Shown here: one piece after another, positions 1 to 8,725 of the stretch
Layout of the letters: each line of letters starts with the position of its first letter
Position numbering within the stretch: position 1 is the stretch's first letter
Source of the DNA: Paenarthrobacter ilicis
Lineage (GTDB): Bacteria > Actinomycetota > Actinomycetes > Actinomycetales > Micrococcaceae
DNA: 64,000 bases
Direction of reading: 5' to 3'
NCBI RefSeq assembly: GCF_016907545.1
Contig: NZ_JAFBCD010000001.1
Coordinates: 930,001 to 994,000 of the forward strand
Position numbers and translations under genes: made by a program
Notes under the pieces: model-generated
What the model was told of the DNA's origin: nothing
The model's database searches: none
The model's input: only the letters and a program-made list of their open reading frames with translations

Positions 1-366
1 GATACCGGGACGCCGCCGGTCGCTTCAGGCGAACCGACGCCGGGCACGTCGCCGTCGGATGTTCCGTCCGCGACCCCCTCGGCCGCCAACGTGGACAAAG
101 CAACACCCGTGGCCGTCTACAACGGTGCCGGTACTGCCGGCCTGGCCGGCAGGGTTGCCGGATTGGTCCAGGGTGACGGCTGGACGCTGAGCACGGTGGG
201 AAACTGGGGCGGATTGCCGCAGCAGACATCCGTGATTTTCTACAATGCACCTGCCCAGAAGGCCAACGCAGAAGCCCTGGGAACCTTGCTCCGCATCCAG
301 ACAATCGTTGAGTCCACCGACATCCAGCAGCCGCTGGTTGTCGTGGCAGGCCCGGGGTACCAGTAA
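1..366 (+). CDS. LytR C-terminal domain protein, 3' part (5' end outside window)
   Basis: The reading frame is open from base 1 and ends with TAA at 364-366, so the N-terminus lies upstream of the window. The visible part begins with a Pro/Ser/Thr-rich linker (about 30 residues) and continues into a LytR_C-like domain with the motif VAVYNGAGTAGLAGRVA followed by an alternating beta/alpha pattern ending in VVVAGPGYQ. LytR_C domains occur at the end of LytR-CpsA-Psr proteins and in smaller single-pass envelope proteins of actinobacteria. The role here is unknown but probably concerns the cell envelope. Domain assignment is by motif recognition; the size of the whole protein cannot be judged. 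Confidence 0.8.
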   Translation, partial: DTGTPPVASGEPTPGTSPSDVPSATPSAANVDKATPVAVYNGAGTAGLAGRVAGLVQGDGWTLSTVGNWGGLPQQTSVIFYNAPAQKANAEALGTLLRIQTIVESTDIQQPLVVVAGPGYQ

Positions 367-529
367 CTCTTTCAGCCCAGGCCCGGACCCAACTGGGTTA
401 AGCCTCAATAACAAAGTCATGCAATCCCGCTCTTCGGCCACCACTGGCAGAGTGACTGTGGTTACAGTGGATTGATTCCGGTACGGCGATCCCGGCTACC
501 GGTTTTTCTACTGCGAAAGTGTGGACATC

Positions 530-733
530 ATGGCATTGGGAACCGTCAAATGGTTCAACGCCGAAAAGGGCTACGGCTTCATCACTGTGGATGAATCCGG
601 CGACGACGTTTTTGTACACTGGTCCGCCATTCAGATGGACGGCTTCCGGGCCCTCGAAGAAGGGCAGCGGGTTGAATTCGAAGTGGGCGAGGGCCAGAAG
701 GGGCCGCAGGCCGAAGGCGTCCGCGCAGCCTGA
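530..733 (+). CDS. Cold-shock protein, CspA family (67 aa)
   Basis: A single cold-shock domain beginning [21 protein letters not shown]1 (KGYGFI) and RNP2 (VFVHWSAI) are both present, so the protein should bind single-stranded nucleic acid as an RNA chaperone or antiterminator. The ATG at 530 is preferred over the in-frame GTG at 521 because [10 protein letters not shown] is the usual family N-terminus. Length matches the family (about 67 aa). It lies between the LytR_C gene and groEL and has about 160 bp of its own upstream DNA, so it is probably transcribed alone. Confidence 0.93.
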   Translation: MALGTVKWFNAEKGYGFITVDESGDDVFVHWSAIQMDGFRALEEGQRVEFEVGEGQKGPQAEGVRAA

Positions 734-809
734 ACTGCCAGGCCCCGGAAGGTTGCTCTCAGCTATTGGCTGAAACCCCCTTGTTTTGTCTCCTGAAGAG
801 GCATTCCTG

Positions 810-836
810 CTTGCACTCTCCACGGGTGAGTGCTAA
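810..836 (+). promoter_or_regulatory. CIRCE element 1 (HrcA operator)
   Basis: The left arm, read as 9 nt at 810-818, matches TTAGCACTC at 7 of 9 positions; a 9-nt spacer follows, and the right arm GAGTGCTAA at 828-836 is perfect. The HrcA operator consensus is TTAGCACTC-N9-GAGTGCTAA. The element overlaps the proposed -35 and -10 boxes, so bound HrcA would block polymerase. Confidence 0.9.
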
Positions 837-844
837 TTATTGAT

Positions 845-871
845 TTAGCACTCCTACGGTTCGACTGCTAA
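845..871 (+). promoter_or_regulatory. CIRCE element 2 (HrcA operator)
   Basis: Left arm TTAGCACTC at 845-853 is perfect, the spacer is 9 nt, and the right arm at 863-871 matches GAGTGCTAA at 8 of 9 positions. It starts 8 bp after the first element and would cover the transcription start. Confidence 0.88.
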
Positions 872-945
872 GTCCGGCCCGGCACTCGCTGGACCGCTTG
901 GTTGGTTGGGCTCATGGAGGATCAAGAAAAACCTTGGTGTGGTGA

Positions 946-2679
<1,734 letters not shown>

Positions 2680-2716
2680 GCCACCTTCTGCTGAACCTGG
2701 CGTTTCAGAGCACACG

Positions 2717-2754
2717 ACGGCGGTCCCCACCTCACGGTGGGGGCCGCCGTTTGC
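2717..2754 (+). terminator. Intrinsic terminator after groEL
   Basis: A perfect 15-bp inverted repeat (2717-2731 and 2736-2750) with a 4-nt loop, followed by a short T run. It sits 38 bp after the groEL stop. Confidence 0.85.
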
Positions 2755-2881
2755 ATGAGCGCCCTCTCGCGGCCACGAAATCGCGGGAACGCTGCGAATC
2801 AGTCGCCCCGGTCCGGCGTTTTGGCACGCTTCCCGCGACGTCGGCGAAAGAGTGTCGGTGGCTTCTGGCAGGATTAAAGGC

Positions 2882-4000
2882 ATGACGATTATTGCTGCCG
2901 CCGATGGGTCCGCCCTCGGTAATCCTGGGCCGGCCGGTTGGGCCTGGTACGTTGACGATTCCTGCTGGCGAGCGGGAGGTTGGCCCCACGGCACCAACAA
3001 CCAGGGCGAGCTGATGGCCGTGTTGGACCTGTTCCGGTCCACGGCGCACGTAGCCGATGAAGACTTGCTGATCCTGTGCGACAGCCAATACGTCATCAAC
3101 TGCATCACCAAGTGGATGTCCGGGTGGAAACGCAAGGGCTGGCGCAAGGCGGACGGCAAGGCTGTGCTCAACGTCGATTTGCTTAAGGACATCGATCAAG
3201 CCGTGGCAGGCCGCAAGTACAAGTTTGAGTGGGTCAAAGGCCACGCCGGACACCCCCTCAACGAGGCCGCTGACGAGCGTGCCAGGGCAGTCGCCACGGC
3301 CTACCAGCAAGGCGTTGCAGCCCGCGTTGGCCCTGGATTCCCGGGTGCCGCCATTACCGAGGCCCCAGATGCGGCCGCTGCCGCCGACGACACCAAAGCC
3401 GCTGGCGCTCCCGTATCCGCCGCTCCAGCCGCCCACGCCGCTGCCGGGCAGCGTAACGTCGTCGAGCTAGCTACCCAGCCCAAGGTTGACCGGGCCGTGT
3501 CCCAGCACTTCGAACCCGCACTGTTCGGAGAGTCGGGCCTTTTTGGGCAGCTGGATCTCTTCAGTGAGCTCGAGGACAGTGCCGGAGTGCAGGAACTCTC
3601 ACCCGAGGAAACTGTCCTCTCCTTGGAACGCGAACTGCTGCGCCCGGAAGTACGCGCAGATATTGGCAGGGTGGGTGTTCTGTTGCATCCGGACTTTGCC
3701 GAAATCGGGAGTTCGGGCCGGTACTGGACCAGGGATGCAATGTTGATGGCCCTGGAAGAAGATCCCGGCGTCCATACCGAGCTGGAACTTCTCACCGCCG
3801 ATCGGCTGAGTGAGACCACCATTCTTCTGAACTACCGCAGCTTCGCGCATACGGGTGCTGCTCGCGCTGGGGCATCACACGACGGCCCCACCCCATCAGC
3901 CGCCCAGTCCGGCTCAGCCCTGCGCAGTTCTGTCTGGATGCTGGACCGGGGCCAGTGGCGCCTCCGCTTCCACCAGGGGACGCCTGAGCCCCAGGCCTAA
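2882..4000 (+). CDS. RNase HI fused to a C-terminal DUF4440/SnoaL-like domain
   Basis: Residues 1-140 form an RNase H fold with all four expected catalytic carboxylates (D8 in AAADGS, E43 in NNQGELMAV, D67 in LILCDSQY, D131 in NEAADERAR) plus H121 in VKGHAGH, so it should cleave the RNA strand of RNA-DNA hybrids. Residues 145-240 are an Ala/Pro-rich linker. Residues 240-372 look like a DUF4440 domain (NTF2-like cone), with HPDFAEIGSSGRYW and a final WMLDRGQWRLRFHQGTP. The ATG at 2882 is chosen because the RNase H core starts there; an in-frame GTG lies at 2852. At 372 aa it is much longer than a plain RNase HI (about 150 aa). Confidence 0.9.
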   Translation: MTIIAAADGSALGNPGPAGWAWYVDDSCWRAGGWPHGTNNQGELMAVLDLFRSTAHVADEDLLILCDSQYVINCITKWMSGWKRKGWRKADGKAVLNVDLLKDIDQAVAGRKYKFEWVKGHAGHPLNEAADERARAVATAYQQGVAARVGPGFPGAAITEAPDAAAAADDTKAAGAPVSAAPAAHAAAGQRNVVELATQPKVDRAVSQHFEPALFGESGLFGQLDLFSELEDSAGVQELSPEETVLSLERELLRPEVRADIGRVGVLLHPDFAEIGSSGRYWTRDAMLMALEEDPGVHTELELLTADRLSETTILLNYRSFAHTGAARAGASHDGPTPSAAQSGSALRSSVWMLDRGQWRLRFHQGTPEPQA

Positions 4001-4014
4001 GACGACGCTGGGAC

Positions 4015-4057
4015 CTGCGGGGACGGGAGAACAGGGGGAAGGCGCCCGTCCCCGCAG
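4015..4057. terminator. Long hairpin between convergent genes
   Basis: A perfect 13-bp inverted repeat (4015-4027 with 4045-4057) and a 17-nt loop lie between the RNase H gene and the convergent WXG100 gene. There is no T tract, so it may be a bidirectional or factor-assisted terminator. Confidence 0.6.
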
Positions 4058-4095
4058 GAGTTCAGTGGCGCAGCGCAGGTTGCGGGGCCTCGCTG

Positions 4096-4386
4096 CTAGT
4101 AAGTGAAGCGCTGGGTGTTCCCATGTTCCACCTCGGAGTAGCTGGTGGCGGCCGAGGACAGTGCGGTGGTGATGGAGGCCAGGGACGCCTCTACCTTGCT
4201 TTGCGTCAGGGACCATTCCAGGATCAGCGCCTGGAAGTTGTTGGCTGCAGATCCCTTCCAGGTTCCCTGCAGTTCTTCCAGGCCGCGCCGCATGGTGTGA
4301 ACGTCCGAACTGATGCGGTCAACAGTTCCTTTGACGTTGGCTGACTTGAGTTGCAGCAACTCGGTGTCGACGGAGATGACGCTCAT
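4096..4386 (-). CDS. WXG100-family protein (orphan)
   Basis: A 96-aa helical-hairpin protein of the ESAT-6/WXG100 type: the W-x-G turn is in LQGTWKGSAANNF near the centre, and each side is a predicted amphipathic helix rich in Ser, Ala and Leu. The start at 4386 (MSVISVDTELLQ) has GAAAGG upstream and gives the usual length; a longer frame begins at 4470 but its extra residues look non-coding. Such proteins are normally secreted as dimers by ESX/type VII systems, but no EccC, EccD or partner WXG100 gene is near, so it is either exported by a system elsewhere or structural. Confidence 0.88.
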   Translation of the reverse strand: MSVISVDTELLQLKSANVKGTVDRISSDVHTMRRGLEELQGTWKGSAANNFQALILEWSLTQSKVEASLASITTALSSAATSYSEVEHGNTQRFTY

Positions 4387-4526
4387 GGGCAGTGCCTTTC
4401 GACGAAGATGTTCCGCATAGTGCGGTGGAAGAGTGGGCCACACCATTGAGCCTAGGCAGCCGTCTTCCACCGCGGAACGGGTGGTCTTCGCTATGTGGAA
4501 AAAGCGTCCGGGGAACGCGCGAAAAG

Positions 4527-5972
4527 CTAAGGCGCCGAGACCTCGGCGGGTGCCTCGTGGTAGGGGAGGACAACCACCAAAGTTGCGCCGCCGCCGTCGG
4601 TCTCCTTGACCCGCACTGAACCATCATGGGAGCCCACGATCGCCGCTACGATGGCGAGGCCCAGGCCGCTGCCACCGGTTTCGCGGGTGCGGGAAGTATC
4701 TGCCCGGTAGAAGCGCTCAAAGATCTTGTTGGTTTCCGTCTCCGGAATTCCGGGACCGTGATCGCGGATTTCGATCACGGACTCCTGGCCCTTGGGCGTG
4801 CTCCGGGTGCCAACGGCGAGTTCGATCGGGCTTCCCTCCGGGGTATAGCGGAGGGCGTTTCCCACGAGGTTGCCGATCACTTGGCGTAGCTTCGCCTCGT
4901 CACCCTGAACCGGAGCCGCGCTGGGGGAGGCGCCATCCAGCCCTGTCATGGTGATGGTCCGGTCGCCGGAGGACGCCTTGGTGTCCACCATGGCATCGTG
5001 GGCCAGCAAATGCAGGTCCACGGGCTTGTGCTGGAGGGGCCGTTGTTCGTCCAGCCGGGCCAGCAGCAGGAGGTCCTCCACCATGGAACCCATCCGCTTG
5101 GCTTCGCTCTCGATCCTGCCCATGGCCATGGCCACATCCTCCGGGGTGGTGAGTGCCCCGTGCCGGTACAGCTCGGAGAAACCGCGGATGGTCACCAAGG
5201 GAGTGCGGAGCTCGTGCGAGGCATCGGCTGCGAAACGCCGCATCCGTCCCTCCGATGCTGCCCGGGCTGCGAAGGAGGACTCGATATGAGCCAGCATGGC
5301 GTTCAGTGACCCGCCCAAGCGGCCCACTTCCGTATGAGGGTTGTCGATTTCCACGCGCCGGGAGAGGTCTCCGGCAGCAATGGCCGCAGCAGTTTTCTCC
5401 ACCTTTGCCAACGGCCTGAAGGAGCGGGCCACCGTCCACGTTGCTATGAAGAACGCCAGCACAATGGTCAGCAGCCCGACACCCACAACCACCAGGACGG
5501 CATGTTCCATGACCTTATCCACCGGGGTCAGCGGGAGACCGATGATCACCACGCCATTCTGGCCATTGGCGATCACACCAACAGCAACCACCCGCCAGTT
5601 GGTACCTGCGGTGCCCTTGACCTGAAACGGCGCATTGGCCCGCTGCTTGGCTTCCGCCGGGGTGATGTTCGCAATGGCGGGACGGTCCTGTTCGCTCCCG
5701 CCGAACTGGTAGGGATCAGTCCCAGGCACATAAAGGGTCAGGGAGTAGTCCGTGGGGACAGCGGTGTCAGGCTCGGACAGCGGATTGAAGGAGTTGCGGT
5801 CCTGGGCCAACGCCACTGCGCCTTTGAGCTTGTCATCAACCTGCCCTTGGAGGTAGCTCTTGACCAGCGTCAGCGTCCCTGCTCCGGTTGCCGCGAGGGC
5901 AAGCAACAGCAGTCCCATGATGATGGCGACGAGTTGGGACCTCAGGGATGCCGATTTCCAGCGTTGTACCAA
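4527..5972 (-). CDS. Membrane sensor histidine kinase
   Basis: An orthodox two-TM sensor kinase of 481 aa. TM1 is at about 13-33, a roughly 120-residue extracytoplasmic sensor domain follows, TM2 is at about 157-178, then HAMP (to about 232), HisKA with the phospho-acceptor H253 in FAADASHELRTPL, and an HATPase_c domain ending with GPGIPETETNKIFERFYRADTS and the G2 box GGSGLGLAIV. The start is a TTG at 5972, three nt after the response regulator stop, so the two genes form one operon. The kinase resembles actinobacterial TrcS/TcrY-type sensors; the signal is unknown. Confidence 0.93.
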   Translation of the reverse strand: MVQRWKSASLRSQLVAIIMGLLLLALAATGAGTLTLVKSYLQGQVDDKLKGAVALAQDRNSFNPLSEPDTAVPTDYSLTLYVPGTDPYQFGGSEQDRPAIANITPAEAKQRANAPFQVKGTAGTNWRVVAVGVIANGQNGVVIIGLPLTPVDKVMEHAVLVVVGVGLLTIVLAFFIATWTVARSFRPLAKVEKTAAAIAAGDLSRRVEIDNPHTEVGRLGGSLNAMLAHIESSFAARAASEGRMRRFAADASHELRTPLVTIRGFSELYRHGALTTPEDVAMAMGRIESEAKRMGSMVEDLLLLARLDEQRPLQHKPVDLHLLAHDAMVDTKASSGDRTITMTGLDGASPSAAPVQGDEAKLRQVIGNLVGNALRYTPEGSPIELAVGTRSTPKGQESVIEIRDHGPGIPETETNKIFERFYRADTSRTRETGGSGLGLAIVAAIVGSHDGSVRVKETDGGGATLVVVLPYHEAPAEVSAP

Positions 5973-5975
5973 GGG

Positions 5976-6695
5976 TCAGCGCTTCTCTGCCGTCCGGAGC
6001 ACATAGCCCACGCCGCGTTTGGTCTGGATGAGTGCTGCGGCGTCGGGATCGATGTCCACTTTGCGCCGCAGGTAAGAGATGTAGGACTCAACAATGGAGG
6101 CATCTCCGTTGAAGTCGTACTCCCACACGTGGTCCAGGATCTGGGCCTTGGACAGGACACGGTTGGGATTGAGCATGAGGTAGCGCAGGAGCTTGAACTC
6201 GGTAGGCGAGAGCTCAATGACGGTGCCGCCGCGGCGGACCTCGTGGGCGTCGTCGTCGAGCTCAAGATCATCCACACGCAAAACCGCGTCGTCGTCTTCC
6301 AGCGGCTGGGTGCGGCGCAACACTGCCCGGATGCGGGCAACAACCTCGTCCAGGCTGAAGGGCTTGGTGACGTAATCATCTCCGCCGACGGTGAGGCCGG
6401 TGACCTTGTCTTCGGTGTCGTCCTTCGCGGTGAGGAACAGCACCGGGAAGTGCTTGCCTGCCGCGCGGAGACGCCGGGTGACGGTGAAGCCGTCCATGTC
6501 GGGCAGCATGACGTCCAGTACGGCCAGGTCCGGGGCGTGGAGGTCTGCGGCGGCCAGTGCCTCGCGACCATTGGACGCGGCCACTACCTCGAAGCCTGCA
6601 AAACGCAGCGACGTGGAGAGCAGCTCGCGAATGTTGGGTTCATCATCAACCACAAGAAGCTTGGCTTCGGGACCGTTCTTTTTCATGACGCCCAT
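5976..6695 (-). CDS. OmpR/PhoB-family response regulator
   Basis: Cytoplasmic transcription regulator paired with the adjacent kinase. The receiver domain has the acidic pocket VVDDEPNIREL and the phospho-acceptor Asp (D61 counted from 6695) in LAVLDVMLPDMDGF; the C-terminal half is a winged helix with IVESYISYLRRKVD and GVGYVLR. Two ATGs compete: 6695, only about 4 nt after GGGAGG, and 6686, 13 nt after it. An upstream GTG/ATG-bearing extension to 6761 is not supported. A perfect palindrome covers the SD (6700-6716) and may control expression. Confidence 0.93.
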   Translation of the reverse strand: MGVMKKNGPEAKLLVVDDEPNIRELLSTSLRFAGFEVVAASNGREALAAADLHAPDLAVLDVMLPDMDGFTVTRRLRAAGKHFPVLFLTAKDDTEDKVTGLTVGGDDYVTKPFSLDEVVARIRAVLRRTQPLEDDDAVLRVDDLELDDDAHEVRRGGTVIELSPTEFKLLRYLMLNPNRVLSKAQILDHVWEYDFNGDASIVESYISYLRRKVDIDPDAAALIQTKRGVGYVLRTAEKR

Positions 6696-6699
6696 GATC

Positions 6700-6716
6700 C
6701 TCCCAGTAACTGGGAG
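6700..6716 (-). promoter_or_regulatory. Palindrome covering the response-regulator SD
   Basis: A perfect 8-1-8 inverted repeat (CTCCCAGT, one base, ACTGGGAG). On the minus strand its 3' arm is the GGGAG of the response-regulator SD, four bases before the first ATG. It could be an autoregulatory DNA operator or an RNA hairpin hiding the SD. Confidence 0.55.
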
Positions 6717-6780
6717 TTTTCTGGAAGCACCATGTGAGCGGTCTCCGTGTCCGGTTGGCACATTGACGAGCCCACGGCCC

Positions 6781-7413
6781 CTAAGAACCCAGCGCCAGTC
6801 CTACTCCCAACGCGGTCATGGTCACTGCGATGCCGCCGTCCAGCCAGCGCCAGGAGGCGGGATTGGCGAAGAATCCCCGGAGCAGCCGCGCCCCGAAGCC
6901 CAAGGAGCAGAACCAGAGGATGCTGGCCAGCATGGCGCCGGCCCCGAACCACCACTGCAACCCCACGCCTTGGGCGCTGGCCAGCGAGCCGATCAGGGCG
7001 ATGTCCAGGTACACGTGCGGGTTGAGCCAGGTGAGGGCCAGGACGGTGGCGATCGCGGCGGCGATGCTGCTCCGTGCTCCGCTTTTTCTGGATCCGTCCG
7101 CGGCGGTCAAAGCCTTCGGGCGTAGAGCACGTTTGGCGGCCATCAGGCCATAGGTCACCAGGAAGGCCGCCCCGATGTAGCGGAGAATCACGACGGCGGT
7201 GGGGGCCGCCGTCGTCAGCGCACCGATGCCTGCCACGCCGGCGGCGATCAGGACGGCATCGGAGAGCGCGCAGACCGCGACGATGGGAACAATGTGCTCG
7301 CCGCGTATGCCCTGCCGCAGGACGAAGGCGTTCTGCGCGCCGATCGCGACGATGAGGGCCAGGCCGGTGGCCAGGCCCAGGCCTGCTGCTTGGGAGAAAT
7401 CTGTAAAAGTCAC
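6781..7413 (-). CDS. LysE/ArgO-family basic amino acid exporter
   Basis: A 210-aa integral membrane protein with about six TM helices and the LysE signature GLALIVAIGAQNAFVLRQGI near the N-terminus. The family exports lysine and arginine, relieving excess from peptide breakdown or overproduction. The start is GTG at 7413 (MTFTDFSQAAG), with a TAGGTT -10-like box six nt upstream and no SD, so the transcript is probably leaderless. It diverges from a LysG/ArgP-type regulator, the standard arrangement of this exporter with its activator. Confidence 0.92.
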   Translation of the reverse strand: MTFTDFSQAAGLGLATGLALIVAIGAQNAFVLRQGIRGEHIVPIVAVCALSDAVLIAAGVAGIGALTTAAPTAVVILRYIGAAFLVTYGLMAAKRALRPKALTAADGSRKSGARSSIAAAIATVLALTWLNPHVYLDIALIGSLASAQGVGLQWWFGAGAMLASILWFCSLGFGARLLRGFFANPASWRWLDGGIAVTMTALGVGLALGS

Positions 7414-7440
7414 CCTTTGAACCTATGATCCCAGGAAGCA

Positions 7441-7453
7441 TTAGACTAGCTAA
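7441..7453. promoter_or_regulatory. Candidate LysG/ArgP binding motif in the divergent promoter
   Basis: TTAG-N5-CTAA, a T-N11-A dyad of the kind bound by LysR-type regulators, lies in the 68-bp gap between the exporter and regulator genes, next to -10 boxes at 7420-7425 (minus strand, TAGGTT) and 7470-7475 (plus strand, TAAGAT). Confidence 0.45.
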
Positions 7454-7481
7454 ATATTCTTAGATGGCATAAGATCAGCTA

Positions 7482-8405
7482 ATGTCGAAGTTTCCCGCCG
7501 AGCAGCTGCTCACTTTCGCCGCAGTACTGTCCGAGGGCACCTTGGATGCCGCCGCGCGCCAACTGCACATCACGCCGTCGGCAGTATCCCAACGACTCAA
7601 GGCCCTGGAACATGCCGCTGGTCGCGTGCTGCTGCGCCGGAGCAACCCCGCCCAGCCCACCGAGGCTGGGGAGATTGTGCTGCGGTTGGCCCGCCAGATG
7701 GCGCAATTGGAGGCCGACGCCGGACGGGAGCTCGGCCTCGGGGCAGGAGGGGACCACCTTGCCCTCCCCATCGTGGTCAATGCCGACTCCCTGGCCGTCT
7801 GGTTCCTGCAGGCGCTGGTGCAGCTACCGGGCGATCTCCACGTCACCTTCGATCTGCACAGGGACGACGAACAGCACTCCACGTCACTTCTGCGGTCAGG
7901 GACGGTCATGGCAGCTGTCACTGCCACTCCCGAGCCGGTCCAAGGGTGCCGGGTGGAGAGCCTGGGCGTGATGCGCTACGTGCCGGTGGCGTCGCCGGAC
8001 TACCTCGCCCGATGGTTTCCCCATTTCCCGGAAGGTGTCGATGGGGGAGCCCTGAATGCGGTCCCCACCGTGGACTTTGATCGCAAAGATACTTACCAGT
8101 GGGCTTTCGTGCAGTCATGGCCCACTGCGGGGGAACCGGCTCCCGGGCGGAAAGGGCCACGGCATTACGTTCCGGCGTCCCAGGACTTCGGCGACGCGAT
8201 CCGGCTGGGCCTGGGGTGGGGGTTGTTGCCCGAAGCCCAGTGCGGTCCGGATATCGCTGCTGGGCGCCTCGTCGAGTTGGCCCCGGACCGGCCCTTGGAC
8301 GTCCCGCTGTACTGGCAACGGTGGCGTACGGCGTCCACGGCGCTGGATGCGCTCAGCCGGGCCGTCCGGGAGGTCTCAGCGGAGTACTTGAGGCCAGCGG
8401 ATTAA
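7482..8405 (+). CDS. lysG: LysR-family regulator, LysG/ArgP type
   Basis: Transcription activator of 307 aa. An N-terminal winged HTH (residues 1-65: QLLTFAAVLSEGTLDAAARQLHITPSAVSQRLKALE) is followed by a LysR effector domain. ArgP/LysG proteins bind lysine or arginine and switch on the divergent LysE/ArgO exporter, which fits this layout exactly. The ATG at 7482 lies six nt after TAAGAT with no SD, suggesting a leaderless mRNA. Confidence 0.9.
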   Translation: MSKFPAEQLLTFAAVLSEGTLDAAARQLHITPSAVSQRLKALEHAAGRVLLRRSNPAQPTEAGEIVLRLARQMAQLEADAGRELGLGAGGDHLALPIVVNADSLAVWFLQALVQLPGDLHVTFDLHRDDEQHSTSLLRSGTVMAAVTATPEPVQGCRVESLGVMRYVPVASPDYLARWFPHFPEGVDGGALNAVPTVDFDRKDTYQWAFVQSWPTAGEPAPGRKGPRHYVPASQDFGDAIRLGLGWGLLPEAQCGPDIAAGRLVELAPDRPLDVPLYWQRWRTASTALDALSRAVREVSAEYLRPAD

Positions 8406-8489
8406 ATCCCAAGACCGGTTTGACCCCTAAAACCGGACACGCCCGCCGAGGCGTCCAATAATGTCAGTGCCTGGTTCCACACTTTAACC

Positions 8490-8714
8490 ATGGCAAAGAC
8501 AACAGCACCCACCAGCATCACACGGCACCTGGACAGCGAGGACGTGGAATTCCACGTGACCTACCTGGACACCGATACCGGGCGTGTGCGCCGTGAAGAT
8601 TTCCAGGACCTTGCTGCGGCAGAACGCTTCGCCAGTGCACAGCTCCGGGACGAAGAGTCCTGGGCAGTGGTGGACCACGTCAAGATCGCAGTCACCAGCC
8701 GCATGGTGGCTTAA
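8490..8714 (+). CDS. Small conserved-looking protein of unknown function (74 aa)
   Basis: I do not recognise the family. The 74-aa product (MAKTTAPTSITRHLDSEDVEF...) alternates predicted beta strands and one helix (DLAAAERFASAQL), is acidic, and has no signal peptide or TM segment. It is convergent with the XPB helicase gene. Balanced composition and a compact frame suggest a real gene, but no strong SD is seen before the ATG. Confidence 0.65.
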   Translation: MAKTTAPTSITRHLDSEDVEFHVTYLDTDTGRVRREDFQDLAAAERFASAQLRDEESWAVVDHVKIAVTSRMVA

Positions 8715-8725
8715 GGCCGCAAGCC

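Noticed and set aside
5334..6737. Long plus-strand frame across the kinase and regulator genes
   Set aside because: It is the antisense shadow of two well-supported genes; no domain is recognisable.
8410..8445. CCGGTTT/AAACCGG dyad after lysG
   Set aside because: It might be a weak terminator, but the stem is short and no T run follows in either direction.
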